Shown one piece after another: positions 55,085 to 64,000 of a DNA stretch of 64,000 nt. The stretch comes from Diabrotica undecimpunctata. Taxonomy: Eukaryota > Arthropoda > Insecta > Coleoptera > Chrysomelidae. The position numbers were made by a program, and so were the translations under genes. The notes below the pieces were generated by a model that saw nothing but the letters and a program-made list of their open reading frames with translations, was not told where the DNA came from and ran no database searches. The stretch spans positions 83,260,417 through 83,324,416 of the forward strand of contig NC_092803.1 in NCBI RefSeq assembly GCF_040954645.1. Reading direction: 5' to 3'. Numbering within the stretch: the first letter of the stretch is position 1; each line of letters begins with the position of its first letter.

Positions 55085-57660
55085 TGCTTTTAATTTGGAC
55101 TTCGATTTAAAACACGACAATCTGGTTAGAATCTTCGGTTTTTCGGATATTTTGCCATTTTTTCGCCGGTTTGTGTTATATTTCTAGTAAAATTATTATT
55201 TGACTAACTTTTTTCAAAAACTGATATCAAGACCTTAAGTTGAACCCTAGATTTGGCCCTGTGAACCCCTTAAACTCAGCAATATAGATCAAAAATTGAT
55301 AATTCGATAAATAAAAAGGTTTTGCCATTTTTTGGTATTTTAATGAGTATTTAACTTAATATTCACATATGAAACATTCTCTATGCATAGCTGTGTTTCT
55401 TTTAAACGGTAATAAAACATTAAATTTATTTTTCTTCTTTAACATTACATTTAAATACTGATCCAGAAGATTGAAACATCGAATAGGGTGTCGAGATTCT
55501 TGGCTGCTTTTTACTTCTTGACTTTCACATTTCACCCCTCAAGTCGGCTTTAAAACCCTAGATTTGGCCCTGTAAACCCCTTAAACTCAGCAATATGGAT
55601 AAAAAAAATTGATAATTTGATAAATAAAAATGTTTTGCTATTTTTTGCTATTTTAATGGATATTTAACTTAATATTCACATATGAAAAATTTTCTGTGCA
55701 TAGCTATAGTTCTTTTAAACGGTAATAAAACAGTAAATTTCTTTTTTTTTCTTTAACATCAAATTCAAATACTGAGCCAGAAGACTGAAAAAGCGGATGG
55801 AGTGTCGAGATTCTTGGCTGCTTTTTACTTCTTGGCTACTTTTTACATCTTAACTTTCACATTTCACCCCTCAAGTCGGCTTTGAATCAAATGAATACCT
55901 CGTGTAGCATTTAACAAGTGACATACCAAAAAAAGTAATTAAAACAAAAAAATACAAAAAAAATCAATAATAACTCTAAACATTGGAACATAAGTAAAAA
56001 AAATGCTAAAATAAGCGGTGATATAGCCTTATGACAATTTTTTTAAACTAGTCTTCGGACAGGCTCCGGTCAATATAGCAGTATGAAAGATACGATTATG
56101 TAAATCCGCATTGTAAATTGTTGGTAAGAATAAATACAAATAAAGTGTTTACAATTTTTTGCTTCTTTGTGGCAGCGTGGTCATAAGTACTAATAATTTA
56201 TCGTGCTACTGCTAATTTGTTTTAAATCATCAATGCATTTTAGAAAATCGTATAAGATAAAAAATGAAGAAAACATAAAAACGAATACTTCTATTTGATT
56301 ATATTCTGGTTGCAAATTAATATTATGCTAAAACATTTTTAAGTGTATATAAGAAAGTATTCTCTATTTGCAACAAACATTCAATCTAATAAAAGCAATA
56401 TTTTTGATATACCTACCTAATCAAAAAGTTGTTTGTATAATGAAATAAGAGTAAAATATTGCTATCGATAACGCACTGATATTGAAAAGTAGAAAAACTA
56501 AAAATAATAAATGCATCAAATCTTATAAATAAATATATTTTTATTGAACATGTTTAATATTTTGTTAGTTAAGATAAACTCAACTGCAGTTTTCAATCCA
56601 AAGCCAGTTTGAACAGTCAGATACTTCATCAACGTTAAAAAAATATAACTTAATTTTTGAGTTATTTTGAGTACTGAATAGCTGCCCCGAAACTAAAAGA
56701 CTATCGAAAATATTTTTCTCAAATTGAATTCTGACATTAATCATGTGTGGAAATGATAATCTACATACGATAAAATATATTTCAGACTTTAAATGCCATT
56801 AAAAAAGCAAAAAATGGCAAAACCTTTTTATTTATTACATTATCAATTTTTTATTCATATTGCTTAGCTTAAGTGGTTCACAGTGCCCAATCTAAGTCTT
56901 GATTTCAGTTTTTGAAAAAAGTTAGTTGAATAATAATTGGCGAAATATCCGTAAATTCGAAGATTCCAACCATATTTCGTCTTTTAAATTATCATGAGTT
57001 CTAAGAGTCCAAAATGGTTCATTTAGTGGTACAAATTAACGGTATTGATGTCAACTGATAATTGAAACGATTTTAAAAAGAGAAGCATCTATGCTATAAT
57101 TTCACTATTTGGGAGAGTGATTCATCGTTTAAAGGCGCAGAAATGCGGAAACACGTATGAAAATCCAGTGACGTACACTTACTTTTATTTTAACGTTAAT
57201 TATATTTTTTCAAATATTAATGTTCGAAATAGGCCACAATATATTAATTTACAAGTTTTTTCTGACGTTTCGATCTCTATATCCAAAGACCGCTTTCAAA
57301 GACCGCAAATTGCAATTAAGAAAACGGGTAGTTTTCGAGGGCCGCTGTGTACATCTAAATTTGAGGATATTCAGCATTTAAACGATGAGTCACTCTCCCA
57401 AATAATGAAATTATAGCATAACTAGGGATATAACTCTAAAACGGCAAAAAAAAAACTGTGAAAACGCCAGAGAAACAACGCGACGGTTCTCATCCGATTT
57501 TCAACTTTTAAATTAAAATAACTCTGGTTCTTAGAGTCCAAAATGGTTTATTTGGGGTACAAATTAAAGGTATTGATGTCAGCTATTTAGTCAAATAACC
57601 TTCAAAAGTAGCGCATCTGTCACTGAAAATGTAACTGAATATTCGGCGAAAAAACGGCAA
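55085..57660. repeat. Complex direct and inverted non-coding repeats
   Basis: A 311-bp unit starting AACCCTAGATTTGGCCCTGT is tandemly repeated (55243-55553, then 55554 to about 55880). The first copy with about 150 bp of its left flank (55090-55350) recurs inverted at about 56790-57000. TTAGAGTCCAAAATGGTT starts a further direct repeat at about 57003 and 57533. Inside, 57082-57133 and 57376-57420 are inverted arms (ATAATTTCAYTATTTGGGAG) around a PLE-type hairpin at 57268-57300. No coding domain. Confidence 0.75.
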
Positions 57661-57699
57661 AAACCGGTTATTTCAATTTTTAACTGCCTTCTCATCATC

Positions 57700-57872
57700 A
57701 GAGGTATTACAGCTCGTTGTGAGCCAAAGCCATCTTTAGAACAATCTTCCATTCGTCCCTGTCTCTGGCAACGCTTCTCCATGCTTTAACTCCAATGGAT
57801 TTTAGATCATCCTCTATGTTATCTTGATACCTAAGTTTTGGTCTTCCTCTGGCTCGTCTTTAACTGCCTTCT
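57700..57872 (-). pseudogene. LINE RT C-terminal tail
   Basis: The minus strand reads RRARGRPKLRYQDNIEDDLK and SIGVKAWRSVARDRDEWKIV, then LKMALAHNEL, the characteristic terminus of RTE/BovB-like insect LINEs. Only this short piece is present. Confidence 0.75.
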
Positions 57873-57906
57873 ACCACTTTAAAAATTCTGGAACATAGAT
57901 TTGGTA

Positions 57907-58975
<1,069 letters not shown>

Positions 58976-59235
58976 TTACTTCGTCACAATTATTGCTACG
59001 CCATTTTTATGTTTTGAAATGACTTCTCCTGAATAGTATACAATGTAATAATCTATAGTTATTTTGCCAGACCCTGACCTTCTCTTTTTACTTATTCCAA
59101 TGCTACATTTTTCTTTTATGGTATTGTGAACTTTTCTTGGTTCGTATATGCTTCTTACATTCCATGTATCTATTTTTGTTTCTTTAGAAAATGTATTTAT
59201 GTTTCTAGCTGATTGGAAGATTCTTATCATCCCTG
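58976..59235 (-). pseudogene. LINE AP-endonuclease fragment
   Basis: KETKIDTWNVRSIYEPRKVH and SGSGKITIDYYIVYYSGEVI followed by NGVAIIVTK form the start of an APE-type LINE endonuclease (TWNVRS, HxxxYSG). It is cut off before the catalytic GDFN box. Confidence 0.75.
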
Positions 59236-59669
59236 CTTTATTTAAGGACCGCTCGTACTCGGGCCGTATTATTTATTAGCTAATTCCATAATTGTTTCTT
59301 GAGAAAGTTAGGACCTAGATGGTTTCCCGTTGCCTTCGTAGAGTATGTAGCAGAAGGAAATATAGTGACCCGTCTGTCCTCAGAAACCTAACAGCCTTCG
59401 GAGTCGAAATAAATAAGAGTTAGAAAAGATAGCGTATAGCAAATATTAAAGACATTTTACTTATACAATCAGAGCAACCAATCAATCAATGTTCTTTCTC
59501 GATCAATCAATTATTACGATATGGATAGAACATTTCTTGTGGCCGTTTAGGCTCGGTTGATCCTCCTCAGGCTTGGAATTGAATGTGTTGGGTAATGTAG
59601 CATAAAGCAAACTTGATGTTCTTTTCAGTTGAATGTGAGTGTTTTAGAACCTAATGCGACAAGGCCGGG

Positions 59670-59818
59670 TCTCTAGTGACCATTGGTCCTGTGCAGTCTC
59701 GAGCTTAACTCGCCCCCAAAACCAGTGTATTGCACTGTAATTTTGTGGGCCAGTGTGCTCGTGAGTGGAGGCGCCTCGGCTTTCGAGAGTCGGCTTGTCG
59801 CATTTTACTCAGTGTGAA

Positions 59819-59895
<77 letters not shown>

Positions 59896-60225
59896 CCAGC
59901 AGTGACGGACGCTACCATTTCGTTGTACCTTGGCTCCGTCCATCACTTAGTTTTTTCCCGGCCGACCACAGACTCCGTGTAAAGTAACGGAAACTGCAGT
60001 CGGCCGGGGGTCCCGGTGATGAGGATGCTTCGGTAGCAGAAAGAGGACCCCTTTTACTGTTGGATTTGTGTGAGTGTGAGATGTGTGAATTTGTATTTAG
60101 TGTGAATGTGTGCGAGTCAGCCTCGGCAGAAACCAAAACCGTGTTCTCTAGTGACCATTGTTCCTGCAGCCGTTTATACGTTTGCGATCAATTCTAAAAC
60201 TAGTGTATTGCACTAAAAATTTTTT
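59670..60225. repeat. About 475-bp spaced direct repeat around a (GT)n array
   Basis: CTCTAGTGACCATTG and ACTAGTGTATTGCAC-type words occur at 59670-59746 and again at 60145-60222. Between them is GC-richer sequence with (GT)n. Adjacent to, and probably derived from, the 3' UTR of the Jockey-like LINE on the minus strand. Confidence 0.65.
59822..59891. repeat. (GT)n microsatellite
   Basis: About 70 bp of pure GT. Confidence 0.98.
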
Positions 60226-60417
60226 CGTTGATCGTTACCGTTAACTAGCAGGCCTCGTCGGAGTTCGATAGACGGTTCGTTCCAGCAACTGCCGATTCAG
60301 GTGAGAAAATAGTTGCGGCTATTTTCTCAGGGACGGATAGGTATCATTGAGTAGTGAGATTGGGAAACCGTAAAAAACCAATCTCCCCCTGTCCGGGGTT
60401 AGGAAAAGGATTGGGTG

Positions 60418-62889
60418 TTAGATGTGGGTTCGGTAGGCTATTGGAGTGGCCTCAAGGATGTCAGCGTATTTTTTCGGAAGTTCGTCGATGCAAGCCTGCA
60501 TCAGAATAGACATGACGTGAAGATGTTTGTTTTTGGGTTTCCGGGAGGATACGTGACCGCGGAAAGAGCAGAAACTCTTTAGGGTGTTTTGTGTGTTTGA
60601 AGGGTTTTTAGGGTAAAGTTCCTGTTGAGAGTTTTTATTCTCTCGATGATGGGTGTGGTGTTTGCCGTTTGGTGTATTTCACGGGAAGGGAAGTACCAGC
60701 GTTTTCTGCACGCACTACGCAGAATTCTACGCTCCGCAGTGATGAGTCTTCTCCTTTGATACCCCTTTAGAAGGCAATATAAGTGAGCCTTATACACAAT
60801 AACTGGTCAAATGAATGTTTTATAAGTGTGGATGAGAGTTTTTGTATGTGTTTTTCCGAAAGTCCCTGTAGTGCAGTGTCATCGGAGGTATAGTTGGGTG
60901 TGTGGTATGTTAAGATTTGATATGGTACTGTTGTATGTGATGTACAAGAGGGGTGCTAGTACTGAGCCTTGAGGTACTCCCGCTCGTGGAGTAAATAAGT
61001 TGATAATTGATCGCTTATTTTCACTCTAACTGTTCGATTCGTAATGTAGGAATGAATTATTTTTATAAATTGTAGGGTAGCCTGATAATGGTCAATTAGC
61101 CTCCGAATAAGTCCGTCATGCCAGACTTGGTCGAAGGCCTTTTGCACATCGAGAAAAGTGGCGATGGCGATGGAGTTGTCATTTAGTGACTGTGTGACTT
61201 TTGAGGTGAAATCTATTAATGCATTTTGGATTGATCTTTTAGGTTGGAATCCATACTGAAATTTGGGGATAATATTGTGGGTTTCGAGATAGTCACTGAG
61301 CCTTTCTTTTAGGATTAGCTCAAGAACTTTCCCTAGTGAATTGATTAAGGAGATTGGTCTGTATGATTCCACATCTGTACGAAGTTTGCCCGGTTTGAGT
61401 ATCATGATGGTACTGGCCATTTTCCAGAGAGTAGGAAAATAACAGTTTTTGAGACATGCATTAATAGTTTTTGTGAGAAGCGGGATTATACTCTCGGGAA
61501 GTTGCTTTAGACACCTTCTACTATTATTGTCGGGTCCAGGAGAGTTATTTTTGCCGATATGGCAATAACTCTCCGTTTCCCTATCAGTAATAGGGTCCAT
61601 GATTGGAACGTGGTTTGTAGTTTGATGCATGAGAGTATTTCTTACTACGAATTCAGTATTGAGTTTGAATAAGCGATCGAAGTTTGGGTTGTCTGGGGTT
61701 TGAAAATTTTCATAAAGTGAGTTTTTGAATGCTTCTGCTTCCAGTTCGGGAGAACTGATTATTTGATTATCGACCAATAGATGGGAAGGTTGAGACGTTT
61801 TTTGTTTTGTTAGGACTTTATATTTATTCCAGAATTTAGCCCCATTTCTGTAGTCTAATTTCGAGGTAACATCTTCCCACTGGCGAGTCTGTAGGGCAGA
61901 TTTTTCTCTCTTAATCCGAGCAGAGATGCGATTATACTGTTTTGATAAGGGGGTCTCTGTTGGTCTTGTATTGACGTAAAAGCCGTCTTTTTTTATGTAT
62001 TTTGGCAATGATATATTCTGGAAGTGTCGGTGAGATTGGTAGTATGATTTTCATAGGAATTGAGTTATTGACTGCCTCGACTATTAGGTTGTCAATTTGG
62101 ATAACACTCTGGTCAATACTTTTATTTATATTAAGTTTGCCTAACTCAGGAATATTATTAGTGATATAGTTTTTAAATAGTGGCCAGTTTGCTCTACGAT
62201 AATCTCTTATTTGTTTATGGGGGGCTGGAGTTCTGGGTGACATGATATCAGAGTTAACTAATATCGGGAGATGGTCGGACGTTATTGTGTCGCCTATTTG
62301 GCATCGATCGTCGAACCTGTGCATCACGCTACCAGTAAGATGATGTGGTCCACGATAGATACCCCATTTGCGTTCAAAAACGTATAATCAGTGTTTGTGA
62401 TTCTTATAATTGGAAGGTTTAGAAGTATATCAGTTAGTCTGATACCTTCAGGGTTTTTTGAATGATCACCGAATTGTGTGTGTCTACAGTTCAGGTCGCT
62501 CATGAGGATTGCTTTATTTAAAGTAGAGAAATACTCTAAAAGTTCTAGAGAAAGCGGGCTCGCTGGATACCTGTAGTTAGAGATTATCGTAAGGGTTTGG
62601 TTGTTGGGGAGGTGCAGATCAATTGCCAGGAAGTCCACGTTGGGTGGAGGGATATTTTGTGGAAATTTGTGAAGGGGAGTGTGGTAATCCATGTTTGATG
62701 AGGATTCCATTCCCACGGGAAACCTGACGGCGGCTTCGAAAGATTGTTGTATATCCTGCAAAAGTCGTTTCGACAAAGTGTGTCTGTAATTGCTAGGATT
62801 TGGATATTATGATTTTGCAGGATATGTTTGATTTGGGGTCTCTTTTTAGAGATTCCTTGGCAATTAACTGCTCCTTTAATGAAATCCAT
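60418..62889 (-). pseudogene. Jockey-like LINE ORF2 (endonuclease-RT), degraded
   Basis: ATG at 62889: NCQGISKKRPQIKHILQNHN starts the endonuclease. A frame change near 62760 leads to DFLAIDLHLPNNQTLTIISN, AILMSDLNCRHTQFGDHSKN, then GDTITSDHLPILVNSDI (about 62290). 62008-60956 gives the RT front: NNSPGPDNNSRRCLKQLPES, ILKPGKLRTDVESYRPISLI, FQYGFQPKRSIQNALIDFTS, IATFLDVQKAFDQVWHDGLI (first Asp). AGVPQGSVLAPLLYITYNS follows. The YADD box is reduced to SDDTAL in a shifted frame near 60865, and about 150 residues are deleted before ERRILRSACRKRWYFPSREI. It ends ELPKKYADILEATPIAYRTH at a TAA, 60418-60420. Dead. Confidence 0.88.
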
Positions 62890-63069
62890 TAACAGTTATT
62901 TACAAATTGGGGTGGAAGGTTATTTTGACCTTTATTATTTTGGCCAGACAGGACAATTGTATGGTCAAAGATTTTCTCGATCACGGAGCTTGTGACGGAT
63001 GTGATCAGGATATTAAGCAACACCATTGTGTTAAGTTTAATGATATTGTTGAGGTCGGTGGTGAGATCA

Positions 63070-64000
63070 AACGGTGGTGTTGATCTTTCGATCGATAAGG
63101 GTTTTTGTTTGAAAGGAATTTTGGGGTTGTTTTTGCCTTTTCGGGCATCGGTTGGAGTAGGCGGGGTGTTCGCCTCTGCAGTTAGGGCATTTAGGAGAGT
63201 TTGGATTTGGACATTCGCTAGATTTGTGATTTTGCCTGCAATTTGGGCAGATAAATGAACGCTGTCTGCATTCTTGGATGGAATGGTCATTTGTGCAGCA
63301 TTAGCTGCAATATTTTGGGGTTGGAATTATTGGATTTGCTCCATGAGGGAGTTTAGTATGATGGATAAGTCTATCAATTTGGATGCCGTAGTTTAAGACA
63401 TGTGAGTATTTTTCGGAAGAGGTAGTGATGACTTTAATGAATTTTGTGTCATTGCCAGAGCGTAGAGATTTTACTCTCCACAGTCTAGCGATCAGAATGT
63501 CTTGTTCAACGGGAATTTGCTTGAGTTCTTCCTCAGTGTATTCGTGAGACACGTTTACTATGAGGAAGAGATGAGCGGTGGGTCTTGGGGCTTGATTTGC
63601 TGGAGTGTGGTAACGACTAGATACTTTGATTTGCGTTTGTCCGGTGGCTTTGTGGATTTTGTTTTGAATTTCTTCAGGATTTAGGGAGTGGAGTGTTCTT
63701 AAGTGGGCAATGCCATGGCTAAGTACTTTCAGATAATGGATTTGCTGGTACATCATGGGGATGCAATTTTGAATCCTGAAAAATATTCTTTGGTTGGAGA
63801 GGTCCTGAGGGATGTCTTTGACTAGGTATTCGAATTTTTGGGGTTGTTGATGGCATTTGTGACGTTTGGATTTGTGCGGGGTCGGGATGTTGCGGGAGTT
63901 GTTGTTGCTTTGGTGAACGATTGGGGTTGGGTGGGAGCGGGTTGTGTTTTTGATGTAGACGGTTGTGGCTGTGTTTGAGAGATTTTAGGGGCTGATATTT
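63070..64000 (-). pseudogene. Jockey-like LINE ORF1 (Gag-like, zinc knuckles), partial
   Basis: It runs off the right edge. Minus-strand blocks: FEYLVKDIPQDLSNQRIFFR, IHYLKVLSHGIAHLRTLHSL, NPEEIQNKIHKATGQTQIKV, VNVSHEYTEEELKQIPVEQD and PHGANPIIPTPKYC. A TAA at 63301-63303 falls inside the first zinc knuckle. In the same frame beyond it the knuckles continue: CCTNDHSIQEC, CPNCRQNHKSSEC, CPNCRGEHPAYSNRC. The frame then stops near 63070. An alternative frame 63290-62889 is mostly a shadow, though its last 60 codons may be true ORF1 end after a frameshift. A Pro/Gln-rich N-terminal region fills 63850-64000. Confidence 0.85.

Noticed and set aside
62889..63290. 133-codon minus-strand frame as a separate gene
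   Set aside because: The zinc knuckles of ORF1 are readable in a different frame over most of it, so it is a shadow except possibly its last part.

Overview
This looks like eukaryotic, almost certainly insect, nuclear DNA. It is AT-rich, has many (TA)n arrays, carries one intron-split host gene with canonical GT-AG junctions, and is otherwise filled with decayed transposons of kinds common in insect genomes (Penelope-like, Jockey/I-like and other LINEs, Tc1/mariner, Tigger/pogo, hAT, Helitron). A beetle or another large-genome insect would fit; that is inference from the repeat spectrum, not proof. I see no bacterial operon, CRISPR array, rRNA or tRNA.

Host gene: positions 7734-16586 (+) hold the last six coding exons of an SLC26-family anion transporter, closest in character to SLC26A11 (sodium-independent sulfate anion transporter). 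The six exons join in phase and run from the third-membrane-segment region to a C-terminal STAS domain and a stop codon. The 5' exons are not in the window. Its introns contain a Penelope-like element (PLE), (TA)n arrays and inverted repeats.

Left flank (1-7730): a PLE fragment split by a complete Tigger/pogo element with TIRs and a TA duplication (381-2431), a 367-bp tandem repeat ending in a fold-back (2501-3628), and three LINE remnants. Middle (16.6-36 kb): a Helitron 3' end with PIF1-helicase remnant, a DUF4817-type transposase pseudogene, a complete but dead Tc1 element (23466-25051), a long-TIR fold-back MITE (26644-27295), LINE remnants, a complete but dead hAT element with 8-bp TSD (30930-32178), and two IS630-like transposase copies. 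Right part (36-64 kb): an internally deleted I-like LINE with an intact ORF1 (39095-40312), several more LINE pieces, two PLE copies with GIY-YIG remnants, complex non-coding repeats, and a large Jockey-like LINE (60418-64000) that runs off the right edge.

The most interesting recurring signal is a short motif, CUKGANRA-like box + hairpin + GAAA, resembling part of a hammerhead ribozyme core. It occurs at about ten places, nearly always in the non-coding tails of PLE-like repeats. Where a PLE reading frame can be seen, the tail motif lies on the opposite strand just upstream of the truncated 5' end, and most copies abut (TA)n arrays. Hammerhead motifs are known in PLEs; the inverted-tail and (TA)n arrangement, and the extra base next to helix II, are what deserve checking.
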